Made by a program: the position numbers and the translations under genes. Positions 15,640 through 24,319 of a DNA stretch of 64,000 nt are shown here, one piece after another; position 1 is the stretch's first letter, and every line of letters begins with the position of its first letter. Location: contig NZ_CACSJJ010000014.1 of NCBI RefSeq assembly GCF_902706295.1, forward strand, positions 62,001 to 126,000, given 5' to 3'. Under the pieces are notes generated by a model. The model did no database searches. It was not told the origin of the DNA and saw only the letters and a program-made list of their open reading frames with translations. The stretch comes from Arthrobacter sp. 18067 (GTDB lineage Bacteria > Actinomycetota > Actinomycetes > Actinomycetales > Micrococcaceae).

Positions 15640-17186
15640 GCGTCCACCGATTCGGTGACCTCCGGACGCCGAGCCGCTGCCGCCGTCGCGCTTTCCTTCC
15701 TGGACAGGCTTTCCTTCTTGGAACGGCCTACCTTTCCGGGACGCACGACGGCGGCAGTTGCGTTTCGCAGGTGCCGCATCTCCCGGAGCCAGTCGACTCC
15801 GCCGGCGATCAGGGCGACGACCAGCAGGAGGCAGCACATCACGATGCCTTGGTGGAAGGCCTGCTTGGAAGCTTCCCCCGTGGCCGCTCCGTGTGCCTGC
15901 AGGAACATGCCTGCCGCCGCGGCCGAGCACAGTGCCGCTGCAAAGCGCTGGCTGAGTTGGTAGAAACCGGCGGCCACTCCGGCTGCCCCTGTTGGCGCAT
16001 GCGCGAGTGTGAGTGTCTGGTTCGGGGCAACCACCAAGCCGGTGGCAACCCCTTGAAGGAGCCCGACGGCGGCTACGGCCAGTGCCGCTGTCCCGGCGTC
16101 GAATCCCTGTACGAAAGAGTCCTTGGCTATCAGGCAGGCCAAGCTGCCGAGCAGAGCGAAGACTATGCCGCCACGACCGAACCGCGCCACGAACCGCCAA
16201 CTGAAGCTGGACGCCAACAGCATTCCCGCTGCTTGCGGCGCAAGGATGGCGGCGGCAGCCAAGGGAGCCATACCGGTCCCGGCCAGGAAGTAGAACGCCG
16301 TCACGGCGGCCATTCCGGCGCCGACGCCAAACTGGCAAAGCGCCACCACTGTGCCCAAGGCATAACCCCTGGATTTGGCGAGAGCGGCGCTCAGAAGAGG
16401 AGTGCGGCCACGCCGGTGGTAGAGGATTTCCCAGCCTGCGAAAGCCATCAGCATGCCGGCGCCTATCGCCAGGGAAGTCACCGCGACGGTGCCGGCTCCG
16501 TAGATCGTGGGAATGAGTGAAGCCACCACCACGGCGCCCAGCAGGAGGGCACCCAGGAAGTCCACGGAGGGTTTGGCCGTTCCCTTGACGGGGCTCATTC
16601 CCGCGTCGGGCCGTGGGAGGAGTCGGAAGGCAAGTGGCACCAGGATCAGTACCAAGGGAACGTTGGCGAGGAACAGGATCCGCCAGCCGGTGGATGGGTC
16701 GCCCAGCGACAGGACGAGTCCGCCAATCAGCGGGCCGCACACGGCCGCTGAACCGCCGGCGGCGGCGTAGGAGCCGAGTGCTTTGGCCCGGTCCGGTCCT
16801 GTGAAAATGTCTTGAAGTAGTCCCAGGACCTGCGGGTTGAGGGTGCCGGCGCCCAGCCCTTGGAGGAGCCTGGCGATGATGACCATCGACGGGTCCGTGG
16901 CCAGGCCACCCACCAGGCTCGATGCCCCGAAGACGGCAATGCCCGCGATGAAAAGGGTTCTCCTGCCGACGATGTCCCCGAGCCTGCCCGCGGGAACCAA
17001 GGCGACGCCAAACGCCAATGAGTAGCTCGCCAGGATCCATTGCACGGACCCGGAGTCGGCATGCAGGGAAGCGGACATAGCGGGAACGGCCAGCACGAAC
17101 ATCGTCTGGTCCAACAGCGTGATGAATCCGGCGCCCAGGCAAAGCCAGAGTGCGGAGCGTTTTGCGTGAATCCCGTGGCCGTTCAT
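15636..17186 (-). CDS. MFS drug-efflux type transporter, DHA2 family (14 TM)
   Basis: This 516-aa protein resembles EmrB/QacA exporters: LDQTMFVLAVPAM in TM1, GRLGDIVGRRTLFIAG after TM2 and about 14 hydrophobic segments. It starts at ATG 17186 with AGGAAGG upstream. Upstream is a small inverted repeat, AACCAAAAATGGTT (17231-17244), that could bind a regulator. The polar C-terminal tail is rich in Lys and Ser. The exported compound is unknown. It lies between sulfur-related genes but may be independent of them. Confidence 0.85.
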   Translation of the reverse strand: MNGHGIHAKRSALWLCLGAGFITLLDQTMFVLAVPAMSASLHADSGSVQWILASYSLAFGVALVPAGRLGDIVGRRTLFIAGIAVFGASSLVGGLATDPSMVIIARLLQGLGAGTLNPQVLGLLQDIFTGPDRAKALGSYAAAGGSAAVCGPLIGGLVLSLGDPSTGWRILFLANVPLVLILVPLAFRLLPRPDAGMSPVKGTAKPSVDFLGALLLGAVVVASLIPTIYGAGTVAVTSLAIGAGMLMAFAGWEILYHRRGRTPLLSAALAKSRGYALGTVVALCQFGVGAGMAAVTAFYFLAGTGMAPLAAAAILAPQAAGMLLASSFSWRFVARFGRGGIVFALLGSLACLIAKDSFVQGFDAGTAALAVAAVGLLQGVATGLVVAPNQTLTLAHAPTGAAGVAAGFYQLSQRFAAALCSAAAAGMFLQAHGAATGEASKQAFHQGIVMCCLLLVVALIAGGVDWLREMRHLRNATAAVVRPGKVGRSKKESLSRKESATAAAARRPEVTESVDA

Positions 17187-17230
17187 GCGTACCTTCCTGA
17201 CCTGCTTTGGCTCGAGCCGGGCCAATAAAC

Positions 17231-17244
17231 AACCAAAAATGGTT
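17231..17244. promoter_or_regulatory. Inverted repeat upstream of the MFS pump
   Basis: AACCA-AAAA-TGGTT, 45 bp before the MFS start in the 61-bp gap after the preceding monooxygenase. Candidate operator; the regulator is not identified. Confidence 0.3.
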
Positions 17245-17247
17245 AAT

Positions 17248-18435
17248 TTAGGGGCAATTGACATTCAAAGTGAGTGAGTAAGGCACACCCAGGACGCGTG
17301 CCCGGGCTGCGGCATGGCAGGCCCGCAGCTCCTCTGCACTTCTCCCTTGCTCCCGGTGCGCCACTTCCTGCTTCAACTGCGGAATGACGTGCTGGCCAAA
17401 CTCAAGGGCGTCCGGGACGAAGTCATAGCCACGGAGGCCGAAGATCTCGAATCCGAGGTCGTGGTAGTCCAGGATCGCCTGGGTGACGGTGTCGTAGGAG
17501 CCCACCAACGCCGTCGCGCTTCCTCCTCCGCCACCCGCAGCTTTGGCGAGGGCCGTCCAGAGTGCCCTGTCGTGCAGGTCGCCGCGTTCCGCGGCGGCAA
17601 GGAGCCTTTGGGTGCCGGCGGCCTCGGGCTTCTGGTCGTAGTGCCGGACATGATCGATCACGTCGCCGGCCGACCGACGCGCCTCAAACTTTCCAAGGAT
17701 GGCGTGCGCTTTCTCCCACGCCAGTTCATCGGTTGCCGCGACGATAGGCCGGAACGCGATCTGCCAACGCAAAGGATCAGTGCGCCCCAGCGCGGCAGCC
17801 CGCGAAAGGACCTGCTCCTGCTGCGAAGCGGCATCGGCAAGGGGTTCGCCGAAAAGTGCGTAGATGTCAGCTTCTGCAGCGCCCACCTCCCATGCCGCCT
17901 CGGAGGAGCCGCCAAAGGAGATGCCCGGACGCCTGCCGGCAAAGGGCCCCAAACCAGAGGCAAAGTTTTCAAACCGGTAGTGCTCGCTGTCCCAATCGAA
18001 GGAATCACCAGCCCACGCCCGCCGCACGATCTGCATGTATTCCTGCGTCCGCCCATACCGCGCATCCTTGGCCAGGAAATCACCCTCACGGGCTTGGTCA
18101 GCCTGGCTCCCGCCGGTGATGAAGTGCACGGTCAGCCGGCCTTGAGCGATGTGGTCCAACGTCAGGAAGGACCGTGCTGCGAACGTGGGGTGCGAGACGT
18201 TGGGACGGTGCGCCAGGCGCAACTGGATCCGCTCAGTGTTTGCAGCGACCCACGCCGCGTGGACGGAGGGGTCCTGCGTGGTGGAGTTGTACGCGAACAG
18301 GACGTGATCCCAGTTGTTGTCCTCGTGGATCCGCGCAATCCTGGCAGCATAGGCGGGGTCGAAGAAGGACGTTGTGGCGGGTGATGTCTCGGTGGAGTCG
18401 TTGCCGGCACCCATCCCGAGGAATTCGATAGGCAT
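17248..18435 (-). CDS. FMNH2-dependent alkanesulfonate monooxygenase-like protein (SsuD family)
   Basis: This 395-aa luciferase-like monooxygenase belongs to the SsuD group, which releases sulfite from sulfonates. Typical segments are FDPAYAARIARIHEDNNWDHVLFAYNS, RIQLRLAHRPNVSHPTFAARS, LTVHFITGG and YRFENFASG (given in parts). The start ATG 18435 has GGGAGA upstream. It is the third gene of an operon with a MetN-like ATPase and MetI-like permease, so the importer probably delivers its substrate. No SsuE-type flavin reductase is adjacent. Confidence 0.85.
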   Translation of the reverse strand: MPIEFLGMGAGNDSTETSPATTSFFDPAYAARIARIHEDNNWDHVLFAYNSTTQDPSVHAAWVAANTERIQLRLAHRPNVSHPTFAARSFLTLDHIAQGRLTVHFITGGSQADQAREGDFLAKDARYGRTQEYMQIVRRAWAGDSFDWDSEHYRFENFASGLGPFAGRRPGISFGGSSEAAWEVGAAEADIYALFGEPLADAASQQEQVLSRAAALGRTDPLRWQIAFRPIVAATDELAWEKAHAILGKFEARRSAGDVIDHVRHYDQKPEAAGTQRLLAAAERGDLHDRALWTALAKAAGGGGGSATALVGSYDTVTQAILDYHDLGFEIFGLRGYDFVPDALEFGQHVIPQLKQEVAHREQGRSAEELRACHAAARARVLGVPYSLTLNVNCP

Positions 18436-18458
18436 TGAAGGGTCTCCCTGGAAACGAG

Positions 18459-19118
18459 TTAGCGGCGAAGGATGCGCTGGGCCAGGAAGTTGCCCAGCAA
18501 CTGCGCGGCCTGCACCATGACGATGATGATCAGGACAGTCACAAGCGTGACCTCCCAGTTGAACTGCTGGTAGCCGTACATGATGGCGAAATTGCCCAGC
18601 CCACCGCCGCCGATGTACCCGGCCATGGCGGACATGTCCACGATCGCGATGATCATGAAGGTGTAGCCCAGGATCAGCGGCGCCAAGGACTCCGGAATCA
18701 CCACGGACCACAGGATGTGCAGCCGGCTGTCGCCCATGGCCCGGGCCGCCTCAACCACACCGGGATCGGACGCCACAAGGTTCTGCTCCACCACGCGGCC
18801 AATCACGACGCCGGCCATCAGCGCCATGGGCAGGATCGCCGCAGTGGTACCAATAGTGGTGCCCATGATGATCAAGGTCAGCGGTGCGATGGCGGTGATG
18901 AAAATGATGAACGGGATGGGCCGGATGATGTTGACCAGGAAGTTCAGGAACGAAAACACTGCCTTGTTGGCAAACAGGTTGCCCGGCCTGGTGGCGTACA
19001 GGGTGACGCCCAGCGCCAGCCCGGCAATACCGCTGAGCAGCACCGTAATGACCACCATGTAGATGGTCTGTTGGAAGGATTCGCCCAGGACGGGCAGGAG
19101 GGTTGTCCAGTCGGTCAT
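18459..19118 (-). CDS. metI: MetI-family ABC permease
   Basis: This 219-aa integral membrane permease has five to six TM segments and the EAA loop (ARAMGDSRLHILWSVVIPES). NIIRPIPFIIFITAIAPLT is typical for MetI. It starts two bases after the MetN-like ATPase stop. With the ATPase and the divergent lipoprotein it forms a methionine-family importer. Because an SsuD-like monooxygenase follows in the operon, the substrate may be a different sulfur compound. Confidence 0.9.
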   Translation of the reverse strand: MTDWTTLLPVLGESFQQTIYMVVITVLLSGIAGLALGVTLYATRPGNLFANKAVFSFLNFLVNIIRPIPFIIFITAIAPLTLIIMGTTIGTTAAILPMALMAGVVIGRVVEQNLVASDPGVVEAARAMGDSRLHILWSVVIPESLAPLILGYTFMIIAIVDMSAMAGYIGGGGLGNFAIMYGYQQFNWEVTLVTVLIIIVMVQAAQLLGNFLAQRILRR

Positions 19119-19120
19119 GG

Positions 19121-20266
19121 CTATTCTCCGGCGTTCGCGGGGACGGGGGCTGGAAGGTGCGGAACGGCACTCTCGGCGGGTGCCGTCTGTCGCTCGACGG
19201 CGGCCGTTTGACGTTCGACGGCGGTGACCTCGCGTAAGTCGGCGAGCGCGGCGTCAATGGCGGCGTCGCTGCCCGTGAGTTCGTAGGTGAGTGTGCCCAG
19301 GATCTTGTTCTGGATCTCGGTGACGCCGCCGAACACCACGCTGGACCCAACACCGTGGCGCTCGAATGTTGCCGAAACCAGCGGTGTGGGCGCTGCCTCG
19401 GAGATGCCGATGGACACGAGCTTGCCCGGATGGGCCGCGGCCAGTCGGCTCACGGTGTCCGGTTCAGGGGTTCCGTGGACAGCTGTGGACACGAAGCGTT
19501 GGGTGGACCTGCTTTGGGGGTCGGCGAACACGGAGTAGGTTGGTCCAGCTTCGACCACGCAGCCGGATTCCATCATCACCACGGTGTCGCAGATTTCGCG
19601 GACTACGTGCATTTCGTGGGTGATGACCACAACCGTGGTGCCGAGTTCCTTGTTGATCCGGCGAAGCAGGCGGAGGACGTCCCGGGTGGTCTCGGGGTCC
19701 AGGGCGCTGGTGGCTTCATCGGCGAGAAGGATGTCCGGGGCGTTGGCCAAGGCGCGGGCGATGCCCACGCGTTGCTGCTGTCCGCCGGAGAGTCGCCGCG
19801 GGTACGAGGCTGCCTTGTCCGCGATCCCCACGAAGTCCAGCAGCTCGTCCACACGGGGCTTGATCCTCTCTTTGGTCCACCCCGCCACCTTCAACGGATA
19901 CGCGACGTTCCCGTAGACGGTGCGGGACTTCAAGAGGTTGAACTGTTGGAAGATCATGCCGATGCCCGCGCGGACTTTGCGCAACTGGCCTTCAGGGAGC
20001 GACGAGATGTCCTGGCCCTTGACCCAAACCTGGCCCTCGGTGGGACGTTCCAGGCCGTTGAGAAGTCGCACCAGCGTGGACTTACCGGCACCCGAGTAGC
20101 CAACAATGCCGACGACGGTCCCCTCTTCAATGTCCAGGGTGACGTGGTCTACGGCGCGTACCGGCTCTGCGGGACTGTTGCCTGCGCGTTTGCTTCCTTG
20201 GGCCCGGCGGCCACCTTGGACCGGAAACACTTTGCTGACGCCGCGCAGCGAAACGATCGCGCTCAC
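19121..20266 (-). CDS. metN: MetN-family ABC ATPase with C-terminal NIL domain
   Basis: This 381-aa ATPase has Walker A GYSGAGKST at residues 56-64, signature LSGGQQQRVGIARAL, Walker B ILLADEATSALD and a C-terminal NIL ligand-sensing domain. GTG 20266 with AGGAGG 5 bp upstream is the start; the frame remains open to 20407 without a ribosome site. Two oddities: a basic insert of about 20 residues after the first strand (near residues 17-36), and a tandem AVERQTA repeat near the C-terminus encoded by a 21-bp duplication around 19179-19219. Confidence 0.9.
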   Translation of the reverse strand: MSAIVSLRGVSKVFPVQGGRRAQGSKRAGNSPAEPVRAVDHVTLDIEEGTVVGIVGYSGAGKSTLVRLLNGLERPTEGQVWVKGQDISSLPEGQLRKVRAGIGMIFQQFNLLKSRTVYGNVAYPLKVAGWTKERIKPRVDELLDFVGIADKAASYPRRLSGGQQQRVGIARALANAPDILLADEATSALDPETTRDVLRLLRRINKELGTTVVVITHEMHVVREICDTVVMMESGCVVEAGPTYSVFADPQSRSTQRFVSTAVHGTPEPDTVSRLAAAHPGKLVSIGISEAAPTPLVSATFERHGVGSSVVFGGVTEIQNKILGTLTYELTGSDAAIDAALADLREVTAVERQTAAVERQTAPAESAVPHLPAPVPANAGE

Positions 20267-20340
20267 CGGAGCCTCCTTTTGGGGTTGATTGGATGCCCAT
20301 TCCAACAGCGCCCCAGCCCTCACATCGAACCCAATGACCC

Positions 20341-20416
20341 CCGGTGACCTGCGGTTTCTTTCCTTGACGATGCGAGTCGGAGTGTTGCGAAAGCGTTCGA
20401 TTCCCACCGGTGACCT
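20341..20416. repeat. CCGGTGACCT direct repeat in the metN-metQ divergent region
   Basis: The 10-mer occurs at 20341-20350 and 20407-20416 in the 220-bp region between the divergent metN and metQ genes. It could be a regulator site for sulfur control. I looked for a SAM riboswitch here and saw none. Confidence 0.35.
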
Positions 20417-20486
20417 TGCCTAGCGTGAGGCGGGGGGACACCCCGTACCTTTCATTCGCATCATTACTTTTGTACGGAGAAGCATC

Positions 20487-21371
20487 ATGAAGAACCGCCT
20501 GTTAGTTGCCGCCGTCGGCCTGATCGCCGCCCTATCGCTCTCGGCATGCGGAGGTGCTTCAAGCGGTTCGGCAACCGCCGCGAACACCAAGGTTGTGATC
20601 GGTGTTGATGACGGTGCTGAGGAGCACTGGACCATCCTGAAGAACAAGCTGAAGGACCAAGGCATCGATCTTGAGGTCAAGAACTTCACTGATGGTGCGC
20701 AGATCAACACGGCAACCCAGCAGGGTCAGGTGGACATCAACCTGTTCCAGCACCTGAAGTACCTCTCGCAGTTCAACGTGAACAGCAACGGCACGCTGGT
20801 TCCGGTGGGCGCCACCGCGGTTTACCCGCTGGCGCTCTACTCGGAGAAGTTCAAGTCCGTGGAAGAGCTTCCCGCCGACGCCGAGGTTGCCATTCCCAAC
20901 AACCCCACCAACCAGGCCCGCGCACTGCTGAACCTGCAGACCGCCGGCCTGCTGCAGCTCAAGGACGGCGGCAACTCGCTCTCCACCCCGGCCGAAATCA
21001 CCTCAAGCAAGATCAAGGTGGTCCCGGTAGACAGCAACCAGACGGTCAATGCGCTCAAGGGAACCACGGACGCCGCCGTCGTCAACAACACCCAAGCCCA
21101 GAAAGGCGGCCTGGGTGACGAGAAGATCATTTTCAAGGAAGACCTTAACTCCGAGTCCTTGGCCCCCTACATCAATGGCTTTGTGGTGAAGGCAGACCGC
21201 AAGGACGATCCCACATGGAAGAAGATCGTGGACGCGTACCACTCCCCTGAGGTGGAAGCCTCGGTGACCAAACTGAACGACGGAAACCTTCAGTTCAAGG
21301 CGGACTGGACTGCGTCCAAACTGCAGGAAGTCCTCACCGCCGAAGAAGCAGCAATCAAGAAGACCAAGTAG
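20487..21371 (+). CDS. metQ: MetQ/NlpA-family substrate-binding lipoprotein
   Basis: This 294-aa lipoprotein has lipobox LSAC with acylated Cys21. Family motifs are YSEKFKSVEELP, VAIPNNPTNQARALLNLQ and AAVVNNTQAQKGG. It is the extracytoplasmic binding component for the divergent MetNI transporter. The start has CGGAGAAG upstream. NlpA proteins bind methionine and related compounds; the neighbouring monooxygenases suggest an organosulfur ligand. A strong hairpin follows. Confidence 0.92.
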   Translation: MKNRLLVAAVGLIAALSLSACGGASSGSATAANTKVVIGVDDGAEEHWTILKNKLKDQGIDLEVKNFTDGAQINTATQQGQVDINLFQHLKYLSQFNVNSNGTLVPVGATAVYPLALYSEKFKSVEELPADAEVAIPNNPTNQARALLNLQTAGLLQLKDGGNSLSTPAEITSSKIKVVPVDSNQTVNALKGTTDAAVVNNTQAQKGGLGDEKIIFKEDLNSESLAPYINGFVVKADRKDDPTWKKIVDAYHSPEVEASVTKLNDGNLQFKADWTASKLQEVLTAEEAAIKKTK

Positions 21372-21373
21372 CT

Positions 21374-21412
21374 GTGTGAGGGGTGCCCGTCCCAAGCGGG
21401 CACCCCTCACAC
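21374..21412 (+). terminator. Hairpin between metQ and the NtaA-type monooxygenase
   Basis: Perfect 16-bp arms (21374-21389 and 21397-21412) with a 7-base loop and no T-tract. It begins 3 bp after the metQ stop and ends 17 bp before the next ATG. It may stabilise the metQ mRNA or partly terminate, giving less downstream enzyme. Confidence 0.7.
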
Positions 21413-21428
21413 ATTCAGGAACAGGCCC

Positions 21429-22793
21429 ATGAACCAGACACTTATCCGTGAACGCCAGCAGATCCATTTCTTCGCCTACCTGGTGGGCACCGGCATCCAT
21501 CTGGCTTCATGGCGCCACGAAACAGCGTTCCCCCAAGCCAGCATCGACTTCGCACATCAGGTACAGCTCGCCAAAACAGCGGAGGATGCCAAATTTGATG
21601 CGATCTTCCTGGGCGACTCACTCGCCATCGATGAGACGTCCAATCCGGGGATCCTCAATCGCTTTGACCCCATCGGCCTGGTCACTGCCCTTGGCGCAGT
21701 CACCAGCAGGATCGGCCTCATCGCCACGTCCTCCACGTCCTACGACGAGCCCTTCAACTTTGCCCGCGCGGCACTTACCGCGGACCACATCAGCGGCGGC
21801 CGCGTCGGCTGGAACATCGTCACCACCCGGGACCTGACCAACAGCACGGCCGGCAACTTCAGCGCCGACGAGCACTTCGACCACAGCCTCCGCTACCGCC
21901 GTGCCGAAGAGTTCGTCGAAGTCACCCAAGGCCTGTGGAATTCCTGGGACGAGGACGCGTTCATCTACAACAAGGATTCCGGGCGTTTCTTTGACCGCCG
22001 TGGACTCAGCCGACTGGACTACCACGGCGAATTCTTCAAGGTCGCCGGTCCGCTCAACATAGGCCCCTCCCCGCAGCACTCTCCTTTACTGGCGCAGGCA
22101 GGTACTTCCGTCCCTGGCCAGCAGCTGGGCGCAAGGTTTGCCAATGCTCTCTTCGCGAGCCATCCGGATATTCCGCAGGCCCGGAGCTACCGCGGGTCCG
22201 TCCGGGCCCAGGCAGAGGCGTTCGGAAGGAATCCCGACGAACTGTACGTCTACCAGGCCATCTCGCCCGTTGTTGCGGATACCCGGGAGGAAGCCCTGGA
22301 ACGCATCCGAGAGCTGGACAGCCTCATCACCGATCAGCAGGTCCTGAACTTCCTGAAGGAGTACTTCGCCGGCCCTACCGGCGAAGGCACAGTCGACTTC
22401 ACCGGGCTCGGAGCAGATGCCACCGTAGCCCAGTCCGGCATTCCCACCATCGCCCAGCCGCGGACTGATTTCCGCTCCGCTGGTGAACAGATCCACGGCC
22501 GGGAAGATGAGGTGACGCTCAAGGACCTGTACTCGATCCTGACCGGTGACAAGCGGAACCACGACTTCATCGGGACCCCACAGCACGTGGCCGACTCGCT
22601 GGCGCGCTGGCATGCAGAGGGCGCCGCCGACGGCTTCAACCTCATGTTCTCCCTTCTTCCCCAGGATCTGGAGCGCTTCGCCACCGGCGTCATTCCCTTA
22701 CTCCAAGAGCGCGGCCTTGCACGCACCGAGTATTCGGGAACCACGCTGAAATCACACCTCGGACTCGATCCGCAGCCGAAAGGACAACCATGA
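21429..22793 (+). CDS. NtaA/SnaA/DszA-family FMN-dependent monooxygenase
   Basis: This 454-aa luciferase-like monooxygenase belongs to the nitrilotriacetate/DszA/YtnJ group: FFAYLVGTGIHLASWRH, DAIFLGDSLA, RVGWNIVTTRDL and GPLNIGPSPQHSPLLAQAG are characteristic. Members oxidise compounds such as N-acetyl-S-alkylcysteines, dibenzothiophene sulfone or nitrilotriacetate. AGGAACAG precedes the ATG. The stop overlaps the start of a GNAT acetyltransferase (ATGA), an arrangement that fits an acetylate-then-oxidise pathway for S-alkylcysteines. Confidence 0.87.
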   Translation: MNQTLIRERQQIHFFAYLVGTGIHLASWRHETAFPQASIDFAHQVQLAKTAEDAKFDAIFLGDSLAIDETSNPGILNRFDPIGLVTALGAVTSRIGLIATSSTSYDEPFNFARAALTADHISGGRVGWNIVTTRDLTNSTAGNFSADEHFDHSLRYRRAEEFVEVTQGLWNSWDEDAFIYNKDSGRFFDRRGLSRLDYHGEFFKVAGPLNIGPSPQHSPLLAQAGTSVPGQQLGARFANALFASHPDIPQARSYRGSVRAQAEAFGRNPDELYVYQAISPVVADTREEALERIRELDSLITDQQVLNFLKEYFAGPTGEGTVDFTGLGADATVAQSGIPTIAQPRTDFRSAGEQIHGREDEVTLKDLYSILTGDKRNHDFIGTPQHVADSLARWHAEGAADGFNLMFSLLPQDLERFATGVIPLLQERGLARTEYSGTTLKSHLGLDPQPKGQP

Positions 22794-23332
22794 CCATCAC
22801 CCAGACAGCCGCCACCGGCACCCACGTGATTCGCCAGGCACGCCCCGAGGAGTACGACGCCGTGGGGCGGCTGACGTACGAGGGTTTCGGGCATCATCTT
22901 CCCGGCGCGCATCAACCCGACGAGGAGCGGCTCGGCCTCTTGCTGGACGCTGCTGCCCGGGCGCACGAGGGAGTGCTGCTGGTGGCCGAGGACGTGGACA
23001 CGGGACGGCTGGTGGGCACTGCCAGCCTCCTGCCCTACGGCTCCCGCTTGAGCCGGCAAGCCCAAGAAGGCGAAGTGGAGCTCAGGTTGCTGGCCGTGCT
23101 CCCGGAGGCCCGCCGCACGGGCCTCGGCCAAAAACTCCTGGACGAATCCGCCCGCATAGCCGCCGCCACAGGTGCCGGGCGCGTTGTCCTGGACACCGCC
23201 GTCGACAATGAAACCTCCCAGCGCCTCTACCGTCGGCTGGGGTACATTCGGCGGCCGGAACGCGAGAACGAAAGGCCTGCGCCGAAGGTGCAGTTGGTGG
23301 TTTACACGCTGGACTTGCCGTCGGCGGCCTGA
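22790..23332 (+). CDS. GNAT N-acetyltransferase
   Basis: This 180-aa protein has a GNAT fold with VELRLLAVLPEARRTGLGQKLLDES as the acetyl-CoA-binding motif A and LYRRLGY as motif B. It is translationally coupled to the NtaA-type monooxygenase. In B. subtilis, the YtmI acetyltransferase of the ytmI operon N-acetylates S-alkylcysteines before oxidation; by position this protein may do the same here. The 3' end overlaps the convergent XRE gene by 31 bp. Confidence 0.85.
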   Translation: MTITQTAATGTHVIRQARPEEYDAVGRLTYEGFGHHLPGAHQPDEERLGLLLDAAARAHEGVLLVAEDVDTGRLVGTASLLPYGSRLSRQAQEGEVELRLLAVLPEARRTGLGQKLLDESARIAAATGAGRVVLDTAVDNETSQRLYRRLGYIRRPERENERPAPKVQLVVYTLDLPSAA

Positions 23333-24195
23333 GGCGCTGACGTTGGAGAACCTTCGCTGGCTGCCCAGCTCGCGAGCAGTTTCAACGACTCCTCCGCCGC
23401 TGAACCGGGCTCTGTGCTGTAAACGATCAGCGACAACCCGGGATCGGCCGGCAACTCCATCGCTTCGAAGGACAACTCGAGATCGCCTACCACCGGATGA
23501 TGGATGCGCTTGAGGCCGGTGCGGTGGTACCGGACATTGTGGGCGGCCCAGCGGGTTCGGAACTCTTCGCTGCGCATGGACAGCTCGCCCACCAGATCGG
23601 TCAGGGCCCGGTCATAAGGGTTCCGGCCCGCTTCCGTACGCAAGACCGCCACGAGGTCGTTCGCCGCTGTCTCCCAGTCGAGAAAGAAATCACGGGCGCG
23701 TGGACTAAGGAACACAAAGCGGGCCACGTTCACCGGCCGGACGGGGTCAGCGTAGAGCTCGGAGTACAACGCGTACCCGAGTTTGTTGGCAGCCAGGATG
23801 TCCCTGCGACCGTTGCGCACATACGCTGGCACGTCGGTCATAGCGTCCAAAATCCGTTGCACGGTAGGCCGGACCTGTTCTTCAGCGGGCTTGCGTCGCT
23901 GCTTCGCTGCCGGGCCGGCAGCCCGGGCGAGGTCGAACAGGTGGGCATGCTCGGCGTCGTCCAGTTGCAGCGCGCGCGCCAACGACTCCAGTACGCCCTC
24001 TGACACACCGCTCAAATTCCCGCGCTCCAGCCGGATGTAGTAATCGATGCTCATGCCGCTCAACAGCGCCACCTCTTCACGGCGCAGCCCCGGGACGCGA
24101 CGATTGCCGCCGTATGCCGGCAGTCCTGCTTGGTCGGGGCTGATCCGGGCCCTGCGCGTGGCCAGGAATTCGCGGATCTCGCTGCGGTTGTCCAT
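23302..24195 (-). CDS. XRE-family regulator with MmyB-like ligand-binding domain
   Basis: This 297-aa protein has an N-terminal HTH (VPGLRREEVALLSGMSIDYYIRLERG) followed by an MmyB-like PAS-related domain (ILDAMTDVPAYVRNGRRDILAANKLGYALY, WAAHNVRYH, HHPVVGDLELSFEAMEL). Such regulators typically sit divergently beside an SDR or other oxidoreductase that they control. Here the SDR starts 124 bp away on the other strand. Start ATG 24195; the longer open frame to 24564 lies inside the SDR and is not used. Confidence 0.88.
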   Translation of the reverse strand: MDNRSEIREFLATRRARISPDQAGLPAYGGNRRVPGLRREEVALLSGMSIDYYIRLERGNLSGVSEGVLESLARALQLDDAEHAHLFDLARAAGPAAKQRRKPAEEQVRPTVQRILDAMTDVPAYVRNGRRDILAANKLGYALYSELYADPVRPVNVARFVFLSPRARDFFLDWETAANDLVAVLRTEAGRNPYDRALTDLVGELSMRSEEFRTRWAAHNVRYHRTGLKRIHHPVVGDLELSFEAMELPADPGLSLIVYSTEPGSAAEESLKLLASWAASEGSPTSAPQAADGKSSV

Positions 24196-24319
24196 GCTTC
24201 CAAGCGTAGGTCGCTGCCCGCAGAACAGGGAGGCACTGGGAGTACCCGGAAGACCCGGCACTCCCGCGGACCCAAGGAGTAGCGTTCCAATGGAATGGTC
24301 CCCTAGGAAAAGGAACATC

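Noticed and set aside
15505..17232. Minus-strand 575-codon frame rich in Arg, Gly and Pro
   Set aside because: Out-of-frame shadow of the 14-TM MFS transporter; its composition is typical of a shifted high-GC frame.
17314..18384. Plus-strand 356-codon open frame
   Set aside because: Antisense to the SsuD-like monooxygenase; no protein-like motifs.
20267..20486. Possible SAM riboswitch in the metN-metQ intergenic region
   Set aside because: I searched for conserved SAM-binding core patterns and hairpins and saw only a 10-bp direct repeat.
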